A stretch of DNA of 64,000 nt. Origin: Lagopus muta. Its lineage: Eukaryota > Chordata > Aves > Galliformes > Phasianidae. A program made the translations under genes and the position numbers. Positions 52,491 to 62,330 of this stretch are shown in pieces (position 1 is the stretch's first letter; every line of letters begins with the position of its first letter). The notes beneath the pieces were generated by a model. That model had not been told where the DNA came from and made no database searches. It was given only the letters and a program-made list of their open reading frames with translations. Location of the stretch: assembly GCF_023343835.1 (NCBI RefSeq), contig NC_064449.1, forward strand, positions 5,383,278 to 5,447,277. Direction: 5' to 3'.

Positions 52491-52850
52491 AGATGAAACT
52501 ACCATTGGGAGACCCAGGACAATTTTTATATAGGATTAGAAAACAAAAATCAATATTTAATTATCTGTAAGCTTTTTTGTGTCACTGCATCCTTAGCTTG
52601 CTAACTGTGAGTGCTGGCTGCCATGGAGAAAGTAAGTCATTAAAGGCGCAGTATCTTTTACTGGCCTTTTATGGGCCTGCAGTAAATAGAGTACATTATC
52701 ACTTCTCACACACCGGTATTGTTATTTATCTTTACAATCTCTATTTACCTGTATTTATGGGAGATTTCTCCTGTATTTTATACGGCTAGGTTAACTTTAA
52801 TGGTGTTCATTAAAACAGGCACTTAACAAAACTTTGGAACATCCTCTCCT
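52490..52850. promoter_or_regulatory. Candidate conserved block with bulged inverted repeat
   Basis: Repeat-free AT-rich DNA with AAATCAATATTTAATTATC near 52547-52565 and CACCGGTATTGTTATTTATC near 52711. TTTACTG at 52657-52663 pairs with CAGTAAA at 52680-52686, with GGCC words inside, as a small hairpin. Enhancer candidate. Confidence 0.38.
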
Positions 52851-52901
52851 GGACAGATGACAAGAACCCAAAACGGTGAAAGGGAGAGGAGAGGCCTCGC
52901 T

Positions 52902-53040
52902 CCATCCAGTGCCCATCTCCCATTGCCCATCTCCCATCACTCATCTCCCAGCATCCATCACCCATCTCCACATGCCAATCTTCCATCTCCTGTTGCCCAC
53001 ATCACCCATATCCCATTGCTCATCTCCCATCTCCCAGCGC
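52902..53040. repeat. Degenerate 7-bp CCCATCT repeat
   Basis: About 140 bp built from CCCATCT, CCCATTG, CCCATCA and CTCATCT heptamers with a few indels. The Ser/Pro/His/Ile-rich open frames across it are readings of the repeat. Confidence 0.85.
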
Positions 53041-53144
53041 TGTGCTGCCCACCTCAGACTGCTTCTGGCCAGGCTGTTTGTTCCACAACATCCACCTGCC
53101 TCATCCACCTATGGAGGGAGCTCCATAAAATGCTGGCAGTGACA

Positions 53145-53700
53145 TTCAAAAGACAATAAATAAACACTTGGCAAAACAAAACCTTCCCCTACTGGGAGGG
53201 GAACTGGCAATTAGCAGACCCTTTGCTGCAGTAGTTAATTTTTTACAAGCCTCCCTTATTTTCACTGTTTCCCCTGGTTAATAATGACTAGCAGCCGCTT
53301 ACACCATAAATAAGTTCCACAAATTTCGCAGATGCACCGGGCTGTTTAAGCAGGGAAATTGAGCAGCATATGTCTGAATGGTTAATTGACTTAATTGCTG
53401 TTAGTTGGGCTATTAGCACACTTGATCCACCCCAATGACCGCAATACTTTCTTAATGGTGTTCATTTTATTTGGATGCCAAGCTCCAGTTACCATTACAG
53501 GGAAATTTCCAATTGCTGATTACCTCATAAATATATAATTGTAGTCATAGGCTAAATAAAGCCAACAGGCATTAATAATGAACAGCGTTTGACTAAGAGC
53601 CTTTAAAGGATGATGGAAGTTTCTTTAAAGACCTCAGCTATTCTTGAAATGTAAATAATCTTTCATGCTTCTATTTTTAATGACGCCGCATCCTTTTTCC
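53145..53700. promoter_or_regulatory. Strong candidate conserved block, homeodomain-rich
   Basis: About 550 bp of repeat-free AT-rich DNA, the longest such block besides 7195-7960. TTAATTG stands twice, 9 bp apart (53382-53388 and 53391-53397). GCAATTAGCAG, GTAGTTAATTTTTTAC, GGTTAATAATGAC, CCAATTGCTGATTACC, GGCATTAATAATGAAC and TTTTTAATGACGCCGC follow at intervals. No frame is coding. Inference: one or two developmental enhancers. Confidence 0.5.
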
Positions 53701-54020
53701 AGGAGGCACCGAGCATTGGGAGAGTAGCATTGCATCCTCCTCTGGCTGATGGAGTGGTGAAGTAACCCATCCCCAGTGGTTCCCCCAAGCTGCCACCATC
53801 CCATTCTGCCCATGGCAGCACCAGAGTGATGCTGTGATTGCTTCAGGTGGGCATTGATCTGTGAGTGCATACCAGGTGTGTGTAACTGCCCCCAGGAGGA
53901 AATGACCAGAGCAGGAGGAGCTATGGGGAAGTGAGCACTTGGGAAACGTGTCCCTTTTGGCCCCAGCTCCAGCACTGTTTATTGACTCTAGAGACAGTTT
54001 GATTATTCTGGCTATTCTTA
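53700..54020. other. Unique spacer
   Basis: GC-rich unique DNA; nothing recognised. Confidence 0.5.
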
Positions 54021-54240
54021 ACTGACCTGGTAAGATGAACCTGCCTAGCTTTGTCTGCAATAATTACCTGTGATTTACTAATTCGTGTGGATAAGAAATT
54101 ACTCCTAGATAGTCTGTAAATCTTTGATTCCTAACCATGAACTCATTCACTCTACACTTGTTCCCTACTGGCACCAAACAGGGAGAATTACATTTGTTAT
54201 TTCCAACTGTTATGGTACTAGTTATAATTATCATTGACAG
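54020..54240. promoter_or_regulatory. Candidate AT-rich block
   Basis: Contains GCAATAATTACCTGTG near 54057, GATTTACTAATTCGTGTGG near 54072, and GGTACTAGTTATAATTATC near 54213. Repeat-free. Confidence 0.34.
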
Positions 54241-54349
54241 GGCTGGCTTTAGCCATGAGTGTTGGCCAAAGAGTGCTCTGCATGCACAGGAGTTTTGGTT
54301 TGTTGTGCTCGTCTTTGTGGCAGAGGGGTGGTGGGAGTGGGGCTGAGTG

Positions 54350-54505
54350 TTGCTGGACATGGGGTTGGAAACATGGGCTGAACACAGTGCTGTACTTGGT
54401 GCCAGACATGGTGATGGACACAGTGCTGGTTATACTGCTGGACATGATTCTGGATATGCTCTTGTACACAGTACCAGACATGGTGATGGACACAGTGCAC
54501 ATGGG
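54350..54505 (+). repeat. Degenerate 12-bp minisatellite (TGGACAYR-type)
   Basis: Units such as ATGGACACAGTG, CTGGACATGATT, CTGGATATGCTC and CCAGACATGGTG repeat with a 12-bp period; the word CCAGACATGGTGATGGACAC recurs 72 bp apart (from 54402 and 54474). Because 12 is a multiple of three, frames stay open and read a 4-residue period rich in Met, Asp, Leu and Val. Not a gene. Confidence 0.83.
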
Positions 54506-54975
54506 AGCGATGTCCTCAATGCCTCAATCTCTGCTGGGGCTCTGCAGATGGAGGCAGCTGCTTGCATGGACACGTAGCTAAGGGGAAGATAAGGGGACTG
54601 CTGCCGTGTCCCCAAGGAACCGCTCCCCATTTGCCAGCCCTCCCACCCATTTCTATGCACACTGTGTTGGATGGTGGAAAGTGAATGAATCATTTGATGG
54701 GTGCGAGGATGAACGTTGTGATAACAAGAAAGGAGGAAATGAAGCCTCATTCACAACCACTCCACGTGTGTCCTCATACATGCATCCCTTCCTCTCCATC
54801 CCCACCACCACACGTGGCCCCATGGCTGCCTGTTCTCCAAGCCTCTGCCTCTTGCCTTCCGCCACTACCAAGCAGTAATTGATGTAAACTGGGGGTCAGG
54901 CAGGCTGCTCTTCAAACCAAGGGAAAACGAGAAGCAGATGCTGGTTTCGGCAGAGAAAAGGGCTTGGGTTATGAA
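54506..54975. other. Unique spacer
   Basis: Mixed unique DNA; nothing recognised. Confidence 0.5.
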
Positions 54976-55500
54976 ATAGTTTCACCTGGTGCCTTCATCT
55001 TCTAGAAAATCACATGTGCCAATTCCTTTTGAAAATGATCAAAGCCAGGCACGGTGTTTCCTCTCTCGGTGTTGCCTATCTCCTTGAGACTGTTTTATCA
55101 GATGAAGTTTAAAGGAATAGCATGTTTTATTTTAAAACAGACTTAAAAAATATTCTGGCCTTTCGGTTTGACCATTGCAACCATCTGGTTCCACGTGCCT
55201 CAGATGTTCGCCCAAAGAAGAGCTGTTAACAATAAGCAAAAGTAGACTGATAATCAGTTTAATACAAAGCTGTGTAGTACTTATGAAGTCGGCATATCCA
55301 AAATTATTACCAGAAGCCCAATCTTAATCCTTTTTAAGTTGGGGGGGGGGGGGGAAATGGATCAAAAATTAGAATGATATCAAGCATAAAATAATCTTCT
55401 GTCTGTGTTGCACTGATAAAAAAATAGAATATATAATTACCATGTAAAAACTGCTTATGTTTGTGATTATATGTTGCTGCCATCTCCAGGTCCTCACTGT
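54975..55500. promoter_or_regulatory. Candidate conserved block with TCF, SOX and inverted-repeat words
   Basis: ATCAAAG (TCF/LEF) at 55038-55044, GTTAACAATAAGC with a SOX-like AACAAT near 55226-55238 and the inverted repeat ACTGATAATCAGT at 55246-55258. CCACGTGCC (E-box) lies near 55191, and ATATATAATTACCATG near 55428-55443. A 14-bp G run interrupts. CpGs kept (TTTCGG, TTCGCC, GTCGGC). Confidence 0.43.
55341..55354 (+). repeat. Poly-G run (14)
   Basis: Pure G run inside an AT-rich block, like the run at 3671. Confidence 0.88.
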
Positions 55501-55594
55501 AAATGACTTAATTGGGTTGTTCTGATGTATGGGTGAGGAGGGAAGGAGCTGCTGGGTGTGTGGAGCTGCTGCTCCTTGCTGCTCCTTGGGTGAC

Positions 55595-55700
55595 ACTGGG
55601 GAGTGTGACATCCTTGACCTGGGGACCTTGGGGAGACCTTGGGGTCCTCGTGAGTACCTTGCAGACTTTGGGGACCTTGGGGACAGGGAAGTCCTTGAGG
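55595..55700 (+). repeat. Degenerate GACCTTGGG-type short repeat
   Basis: GACCTGGGGACCTTGGGGAG, ACCTTGGGGTCC, AGTACCTTGCAGAC and TTTGGGGACCTTGGGGAC follow one another over about 100 bp with an irregular 8-14-bp spacing. The minus-strand frame reads Pro/Lys/Val/Ser repeats from it. Confidence 0.65.
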
Positions 55701-56580
55701 GGCTGTGCTGTACCCCCAGGCTGTCCCAGAACCTGAGTGCAGGCAGTGGCTTGAGGGCACATCCCAGAAGTAAGCACCCATGCACATGCCACGGTCACTG
55801 CTTGGCCTTTCTTTATCCTCCTCCATGGTAATTTCCACACCCATTCTGACCTCTTTTGTTTTTTGGCCATTTTTGATAAGTAATGGAGGGAAGTGTTGCA
55901 GGATGGCAGTGCTTGGACTCTGCTGGAAGGTGGGATGTAGGGGGCTGCAGCACCAACCACTTTGTGTTTGGGTGGTGCCCATGCTGGAGGGCTGCAGAAA
56001 TCAGTAAGGGAACCACAGGGGAAGGACAAAGGACTACAATGCCCTGTCTAGACACTAAATGTACTTGAAAATCAAGTCATGGGATTATCTCCACACAAGA
56101 ACAGACATACGGCAGCCAGTGTTCAGGACTGAAAGGATATTGGGGAGAAAAAAAAAAAGTATTGGAAAGCTGGCAAAACTAAAAGGATGTGCTCTCTTTG
56201 TTGCTTTGAATGGTGCTCAGAAAGATAAGACACTGTCTGGGAAAGGATAATGGGGCGTGGGACTTCAGAGTGCCTGAGAAGTCTTGCGGTTGGATGCGAG
56301 CACAGCGCAGCACTGAGCGCCATGGGGTGCAGCACCGGGCGTACCCAGCACATGGGGCAGCGAGTGGGGCCTCGAGGTCAGAGCTGTGTCTCAGTGGTGA
56401 TGCTGTGCTATGGGGCAGCCCCGCATGTGCAGGAAGCAGTGGGTCACCCAGTGCCAGCAGCAGCACAGCCAGAGGAAGGGCTGCATAGGTAGGTGGGTGG
56501 ATAACAGCAGGATCCTCTCCGAGCGAGGGACGTGCCCTGAGCTTCTCCGCACGAAAGCTCAGATCTGCATCTCCTGGCAT
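55701..56580. other. Unique non-coding stretch
   Basis: Mixed unique DNA with an A run near 56149-56158. No gene recognised. Confidence 0.5.
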
Positions 56581-56853
56581 AACGGATGGCTGTGTATAAT
56601 AATAAATATCTGCCCATGGATAGACCATGAATAAGTACAGCATGTATAATGCGCCAGGATTACATGATTTTTTTTTCCTTTATGTATAAAAATGTCTTAT
56701 TAGGTTTCTGTTTTTTCTCCCACATATCAAATAACAATACCCCACTTACAGCTGAAGTATGCTCCTTTTTACTACACACTGTATTTATTACAACTGAGAA
56801 AATAGATTTTTTTCTTTTTGCTATTTTTTTCCTTTTTTTTTTTTCCTTTTTTT
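56580..56853. other. AT-rich stretch ending in a pyrimidine-rich tract
   Basis: GTATAATAATAAATATC near 56592 and TATCAAATAACAATACCCC near 56726 are regulatory-like words. 56805-56853 is an almost pure T/C tract with long T runs. Confidence 0.4.
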
Positions 56854-57165
56854 GCTAAATTTAGCCATTTTTCTGATGATGACATTCAGGGGAATAGAAA
56901 GCAACGCTCTCGCATGAGTTCATCATTCTCAAAAGCCTTTGGTGCCATTTAGTGAAGAATTCTTACTCTGAAAAACATTTGAATGCAAATTACGGCCATT
57001 ACCACGATTAAATATTTATTTTTGCCCCAGATGTGAGGATAATTCCATAGCCCTCCCTGCAGATCAGGCAGCAGCGTGGAGCATTACTGAGGTATTGACC
57101 TGCTCAGTGGGAACTGGAATATTTTCTTTGAAAAGTAGAGAGAACGATTGGCAAAACTTCTAAAA
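56854..57165. promoter_or_regulatory. Strong candidate conserved block with palindrome and octamer
   Basis: Begins with the perfect 12-bp palindrome GCTAAATTTAGC at 56854-56865. Later, ATGCAAAT at 56983-56990 runs into TACGGCCATTACCACGATTA and AATATTTATTTTTGCCCC. CpGs are kept (CAACGCTCTCGCATG near 56902-56916). Repeat-free; no coding frame. Inference: enhancer. Confidence 0.46.
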
Positions 57166-57590
57166 TGATTTCCTTTCTATCTAACCCAAGCCATTCTTCC
57201 TTCAAAAATAAGGAAAAAATGACCCTCTTTTTCTAGAGGCTCTTTGTGGTCCCAGGTTCTTTGGGCAGAGAGCTTTCATCATAGCTTCTAGAAGTGCAGA
57301 TTGGTGATTTTGGTGATAAAGCACAGTTCTGAGCTTCTGGCACCACCAACCCAGGACAAAGTCTTTCTCACCTATCAGAGGGACGTTTGTGGCTCCTCTA
57401 GGGTGAAAGTGCTCTGTATGAACATCCCTTGCTCTCTGATTTCCCAGGACCCAGAATCTATTTGATAGAAAAGGACTCGAGGATTTTCCCTGTCAGACAA
57501 ACTGCTCAATGTAGATGGCCAGAACTGCAGAAATAGGCAAATTCGTTGGCTCCGACAATTAACATTCAGGCTATCCAACACGTTGGTCCT
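57165..57590. other. Unique spacer
   Basis: AT-leaning unique DNA; nothing recognised. Confidence 0.45.
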
Positions 57591-58160
57591 GCTTCTGTTC
57601 CTGGAGGTGTGGTGCGGTCTGAGTAGCCTGCAGGTGTCCTGCTGTGAGGTTTTGGTGTTGCCATAACACTTCAGACTCTGGCAAACCTCTTAACAAAGCC
57701 GTGTCTTACAAAAGGATGCGCTCCATAGAGCCGGCTGGTCGCAGGCCATTGTGTAGAAGAAATTCCATACGGCGGAACAGTCCCTTCTGTGGTGCTTAGT
57801 GAAGGTAAAGCAGAAGACAGCAGTGACTCTTTAATGAGGGGGGACACCTAAAGAGGGTTGTGAATGGACTGGGAAAGTCACGGGCTGAGGATCACATTGC
57901 TGTGCTGAAAGGGCTCCGTCAATGGGGCCATTCGTGGCGGCTGTAAGCGATCCGCCCCGGGATGGGGTGAGGCATGAGCTGAGCTGCTCCCTGGAGGAGT
58001 CGGGGTTGGAACGGGGTGGCCAAAGAAACACAAGAGCTGCAGAATAGAGAAGGGCTCTTAATAAAGACACAGGGCAGCTGTGTACCGAATGCGGGGTGAG
58101 ATCACATTTCAAGAGCCCGGGTCCTTTTTCTGCTGAGAGCTCCCTTACACGGGGGTGTAA
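57590..58160. other. Unclassified CpG-retaining stretch
   Basis: CpGs are frequent in otherwise ordinary sequence (CCATACGGCGGAAC near 57766; CATTCGTGGCGG and GCGATCCGCC near 57930-57956). A CTTAATAAAGAC polyadenylation-like word lies near 58057-58068. It has something of the look of a decayed LTR, but I could not find matching ends, a primer-binding site or a second copy. Identity unknown. Confidence 0.3.
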
Positions 58161-58380
58161 CGGGGATGTAACCTGGGAACACCCTGCTCTGGGGAGGCCT
58201 TGTCCCAGGGCACTGCCCACCCCCTGCCCCTACACACCGCCAGGACATCTGCACCCATCACTCCAGGTTGCCTCCGTCTACGGCAAACCAATGGGACCAG
58301 AAGAGAGGTGGCCAGTGGTGTCCTGGGAGCAGTGTTTGCAGGAGGTAGGAGCTGTGCCTCAGCACAGCTGTGGCCGAATT
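58160..58380. other. Unique spacer
   Basis: GC-rich unique DNA; nothing recognised. Confidence 0.5.
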
Positions 58381-58610
58381 TAATTCTGACATCACCAGAC
58401 AATGAATTTTCTTCCTCGCAGTTTTTCAGTTCATTATTCTCCCTCTTGTTTTTCTGCAAATCAGTAAACACACTTAGCAGGTTGCTGCAGATCACCAGAG
58501 CTAACTGCACACATGCACTCTTATTCAGAGGTAATTGCTAAGAACTGTTACTGATCTTAAATGTCAAGAAAGTGATTTAAATATAAATTTACATTTGCTG
58601 CAAACTGAGA
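58380..58610. promoter_or_regulatory. Candidate AT-rich block
   Basis: Contains CAATGAATTTTCTTCC near 58399, GAGGTAATTGCTAAG near 58528-58542 and GTGATTTAAATATAAATTTA near 58572-58591. Repeat-free. Confidence 0.34.
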
Positions 58611-59085
58611 GAGCGCACACAGACAGTGCTGCAGCTGAGCTCAGCCCCGCAGCCTGTGCAATGTGATGGACTATGATTCTCAACTTGGGCCAGGTTTAAA
58701 CACACAGAAAAATTCAGAGCAACTTGGTAGCAGCCCTCAGCACTGCTGGCTGGGGGACAAAGCATTCAGCACATCTCCACCTCTGCCACAAAGCCCGTTC
58801 AGATTGCTTATCCCTTTCAGCAGGTGCGATGAGAAGGCTGCGTTTTGCTGGTAGGCGTAGCAAGTTTACACAGGATGGATACTGTGGGATTTTCTTCTTT
58901 CAAAGTGCATTTAGAAAGAGCTGTCTTTGGCCTAACAACATTGATGCTTCCCTTTTCCAAATCACTCAGGAAATCACAAGTAGCATTACCACCTGGGACC
59001 TGCCTGGGCTCTGGCACCATTCGCCTTCCTCTGCCTCCATGGGAGCAGTGATAGGCTCCCAGTGATAGGCACAAACCCATTAAGC
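58610..59085. other. Unique non-coding stretch
   Basis: Mixed unique DNA; nothing recognised. Confidence 0.5.
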
Positions 59086-59510
59086 AAATGGATTTTTTCT
59101 TGTGAAGTGTTTAAAAATAGTCACTTTTTATTATTAAAAATGGTGGCTGGCGTGTCATGACTCAACAGTCCGAGGGCAAATCTGCACACTTTATATCAAT
59201 ACTTCACGTAAGCAACTGAAGTAATCGATAGTTCAAGTATATGTCTGTATTTATTACATATTCGATCGACTAACTCGTGCTCTTTCATCAATACATTAAC
59301 TGATAATAAAACTCCGTTTACTATAGAAAATATTAGACACTGTGTAACGAATAATTGAACATTACTACGTGAGAATATTGAGCTACAAAGGAGCAGCAGG
59401 AGGGAGCTGCGCTGTGCCCTCCCGGCTGAGCCCACCTCGCATGATGAAAGGGAAAACAAAATGCCACAGATAAGAGATTAAAAACGCCTTGTGCTAATAA
59501 GGATCTGAAC
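59085..59510. promoter_or_regulatory. Strong candidate conserved block with retained CpGs
   Basis: AT-rich, repeat-free, with CpG-containing words rare in such DNA: ATCGAT at 59224-59229 and TTCGATCGAC at 59261-59270. Also TTTTTATTATTAAAAATGG near 59124-59142, AACTGATAATAAAACTCCG near 59298-59316 and GTAACGAATAATTGAAC near 59344-59360. A GC-rich patch lies at 59390-59445. Inference: enhancer. Confidence 0.45.
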
Positions 59511-59619
59511 TCATCAAAGCAGGAAGGATTCAAACGAGGCAGGTGCTGGTTTTGAGCCGGCTGAGAGGTGTCCTTCCAACAGCAGTAGCGGCTTGTGGAG
59601 TGTTGTCCAAATCAGCAGT

Positions 59620-59700
59620 GTGTGCCCTGGGGACAATAAAGAAGCAGGTATCCACCCTTGGGGACAATAAAGCCAGCCTCTGCCCTTGGGATGCCAAAGC
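59620..59700 (+). repeat. Two and a half copies of a ~31-bp unit
   Basis: CCCTGGGGACAATAAAG (from 59625) and CCCTTGGGGACAATAAAG (from 59655) are followed by a partial CCCTTGGGATGCCAAAG (from 59685). The AATAAA words here are part of the repeat and are not evidence of a transcript end. Confidence 0.75.
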
Positions 59701-59930
59701 AGCGGGCTCATTGCCGGCACAGCCTTGGCATGAAGGATGGCTCAGGGGACCAAGTGGGAGCAGCCAATGGGCACCCCAAGCTGAGACCACAGCTCCACAA
59801 AGGGGACTCCTCACCCCATCAAGGAGCAGGGACAATCCCACAGCTGTCCTTACAGGGCAGCCCTAAGGCTGCCAGCATCTCCTGGGCCCTATGGCGTGCA
59901 TGGGGGCAGACTCTAAGCACACAGCGATAC
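59700..59930. other. Unique spacer
   Basis: GC-rich unique DNA; nothing recognised. Confidence 0.5.
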
Positions 59931-60330
59931 TTAGCAGCCAAGGAGCATCTTGTTACAATTTACAGGGTATTAATGAGCAATCTGGTTCATATGGTAACAA
60001 GTGATATCGCTCGGCGTTAATATGAGGGTCATTAATGCATACACTAACTGAGGAAATAATGAGGATGAATTACTGCTGTGGGACAGCACTGTGGAACATT
60101 CTCGCTGCCCCTGGACTGGGCACCAACCCATGGGGATGGCCCAAGTCCTGTGGCACAAACCACTTGTGACCTTGGGTCAGACATGAGGGAAAGTTTATTC
60201 AATATCGCTTTTAATTAAGCTTGAGAGCAAAGCCTTTATTAGGTCTGAGGGATGTATCCTATGAATGTGCTGCGGGACTATTAGCTATATTTTATTTTTA
60301 TGATTGTTATTATTTATTAGCCTGGAGACC
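59930..60330. promoter_or_regulatory. Strong candidate conserved block
   Basis: CTTGTTAC at 59949-59956 is answered by its inverse GTAACAAG at 59994-60001. CpGs stand out in GATATCGCTCGGCGTTAATA (60003-60022), and GGTCATTAATGCATACAC follows near 60027. A second AT-rich part has CTTTTAATTAAGCTTGAG near 60207-60224 and TTATTATTTATTAGCC near 60306. The middle (60080-60190) is GC-rich. Inference: two enhancer modules. Confidence 0.46.
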
Positions 60331-60490
60331 CAGCGGTCCATCGATTTGTCTTGGAGTAGCCCAAACGGGGCTGAATGCTCGTATGTCACCTTCATTGGGC
60401 TGACCCTGGTGATGCCTTCTGTAAAACATTTGTCATTAGCACGGGCTCTGGGTTTGGTGTGGGAAGCATTCACCAGTGGGGCAGAGGAGT

Positions 60491-60670
60491 AGTGGCATTG
60501 GCACAGGCTGCCCAGGGAAGTAGTGGGATCACCGTCCTTGGAGGCATTCAAGAACTTTGGAGATGTGGCACTTGGGGACATGGTTAGTGGGAATGGTGGG
60601 GATGAGTTGGTGGTTGCATTTGGTGATCTTAGAGGTCTTTTCCAACCGTAATGGTTCCGTGATTCTATGA
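60491..60670 (+). mobile_element. CR1 LINE 3' fragment
   Basis: Contains TGGCACAGGCTGCCCAGGG after diverged AGTGGCATTGGCACAGGC, then GGGATCACCGTCCTTGGAGG, GGGGACATGGTTAGTGGG and GATCTTAGAGGTCTTTTCC. It ends TTCCGTGATTCTATGA at 60670. Confidence 0.92.
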
Positions 60671-60758
60671 GTGGATGTGGTGGTGATGGGCTGATGGCTG
60701 GACTTGATGTAGAAGCCTTTTCCAACCTTAATGGCTCTGTAATTCTATGATCCTATGA
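60671..60758 (+). mobile_element. Second CR1 3' end abutting the first
   Basis: Directly after the first terminus comes another CR1 end: GGGCTGATGGCTGGACTTGA, AGCCTTTTCCAACCTTAATG, then GTAATTCTATGATCCTATGA. It is 88 bp long, so either a second strongly truncated insertion at the tail of the first or a local duplication. Confidence 0.88.
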
Positions 60759-61090
60759 AAAGTGCAAAGAGCACTTAATTTACAGGGCACATGGGGTGCC
60801 CGTGTGACCACAGTGGCCAGCCAGGAACTGCATCTGACCGCTCTGACGTGCCTTTATGCTGGTGCCTTGCGAGGGAGAACGTCTGTGTCTGTGTCACTGC
60901 CGATTGCCCTCCGCTTGCTCTTGCGTTTTATAGTTTCAGACAAGCAGCCTTCACCTGAGGACATGTCAGAGCGTTGCTGGTTACTTGTCCAAAGGGGAAA
61001 ACATTCTTTATCTCCTTCAGTAGTTTGTGCTTTATGATGCAGTAATACCCTGTTACTGGGGCTGCAGCCTCCCCAGGTAGCACGAGCTTT
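60759..61090. other. Unique spacer
   Basis: Mixed unique DNA; nothing recognised. Confidence 0.5.
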
Positions 61091-61270
61091 GTGTTATGCG
61101 TGTTCCAGTGATTCTGCACACACTCCACATTATGTATTGAGCCGGCGATCTCAAATGCTATGCAAATGAAGGAATAAAAATATGCGATATTTTCAAAGTG
61201 AAAAAAAAAATATCTTCCTTTCAAGAGATACAGATTTCTGTGGCAAAGGCAAAAGATGATCATTTACACC
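61090..61270. promoter_or_regulatory. Candidate block with octamer
   Basis: Perfect octamer ATGCAAAT at 61160-61167 is followed by AAAAATATGCGATATTTTC near 61176-61194, with CpGs kept (TTATGCGTG, GCCGGCGATC). Repeat-free. Confidence 0.38.
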
Positions 61271-61303
61271 ACGTTACAGCCCGCAATGGCAGAGCTCCTG
61301 CAG

Positions 61304-61610
61304 TGGCCTCACCCAAAGCATCACCCATATCTTCCCCCGTGGCCTTTCCCATGGCTTCCTCCATAGCTTCCATAATCTCCCCCATGACCTCCCCCATAGC
61401 CTCCCCTATATCCTCCCCCATATTGTCTTCTATGAGGACCCCCATGGCCTCCCCTATATCCTCCCCCCAGAGCCTCCCCTATGGCTTCTTCTATATCCTC
61501 CTCCTGTGACCACTCCCATGACCTCCCCCATAGCCCACCTTATATCCTCCCCTCATGACCACCCCCATGGCCTCCTCTCCATTCTCCCCCATGACCTCCT
61601 TCATGGTATC
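61304..61610. repeat. Degenerate 12-bp minisatellite (CCTCCCCCATRG-type)
   Basis: Around 25 diverged 12-bp units such as CCCCCATGGCCT, CCCCCATGACCT and CCCCTATATCCT. In the plus frame it reads a 4-residue Ser-Pro-Met/Ile-Ala period; on the minus strand it reads Gly/Glu/Val/Met. It is not a gene. It differs in sequence from the 12-bp array at 54350. Confidence 0.87.
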
Positions 61611-61730
61611 CACCAGAATCTCCCACCCAGCCCCAGCCCAGGGCCCTGCCTTCCCACCCATCTCTTGGTTCTCCTGCACATCACTCAGCACTGAGCGCAC
61701 CGCGCGTGCAGATATATGGGTGGTGTGTGT
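61610..61730. other. Unique spacer
   Basis: GC-rich unique DNA with ACCGCGCGTGCAG near 61699; nothing recognised. Confidence 0.45.
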
Positions 61731-62010
61731 GTTTAATAAAATACAAACTTACATTTCCCTTTTCAAATGAAATTAACATACTTTATTGCTAGCTATAACA
61801 AATATTCCTTTAGGGTAAGAAGTTTATAAAAAATTTAAAGTAACAAAGGCAAACTTATAAAAAATTCATTTTTTAGTAGTGATTGCTCTATAAAAAAAAA
61901 GTGAGTTTAAGTGAGAATACAAAATTCACAGAATTAATTATGTAAACAGAGAAAAAAAAAGGCAGAAGAGCTGAAAACCAAGCTAATTAGCAGCAGAATC
62001 ACCCCACCAG
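61730..62010. promoter_or_regulatory. Candidate AT-rich block
   Basis: Very AT-rich, with GAAATTAACATACTTTATTG near 61768, AAAATTTAAAGTAACAAAGG near 61831, CAGAATTAATTATGTAAAC near 61930 and CCAAGCTAATTAGCAGC near 61978-61994. CTAATTAG is a strong homeodomain word. Low complexity weakens the case. Confidence 0.33.
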
Positions 62011-62330
62011 TGTCAGCCTTGACCTGCAAATCATCTGCTTAAGAGTAACCCACAGCGACGATTGCGTTCTTCCAGATCTGTTTGTTCAATAACTCTGCTG
62101 AGGCTCGGGGTGGGGTGGGCTTCTTGGCAATGCCATGGGGCTTCTCAGGCTTTTCTCACGGCCACCAGCACTCCTGTGGGCACCTCTGCATTTTCTCCAC
62201 AGATGTGATTTTTTTGTGCTGTGCAGTTGTTTCGTGGGTATAAGGCTTTTCCCATGGATTGATGCAGCAGGAAGGGCCGCATCCCAGTGTCATCATCTGG
62301 GACCAAGCTCCTGAGCTCCTTCCTCCACAT
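62010..62330. other. Unique spacer
   Basis: Mixed unique DNA; nothing recognised. Confidence 0.5.

Noticed and set aside
54350..54505. Met/Asp/Leu-rich repeat peptide
   Set aside because: Translation of a 12-bp minisatellite, no independent evidence of a gene.
59625..59672. Two AATAAA polyadenylation signals
   Set aside because: Both sit at the same place in a duplicated ~31-bp unit, so they reflect the repeat and not transcript ends.
61304..61610. Ser-Pro-Met/Ile-Ala repeat protein
   Set aside because: It is the translation of a degenerate 12-bp minisatellite; both strands stay open because the period is a multiple of three.
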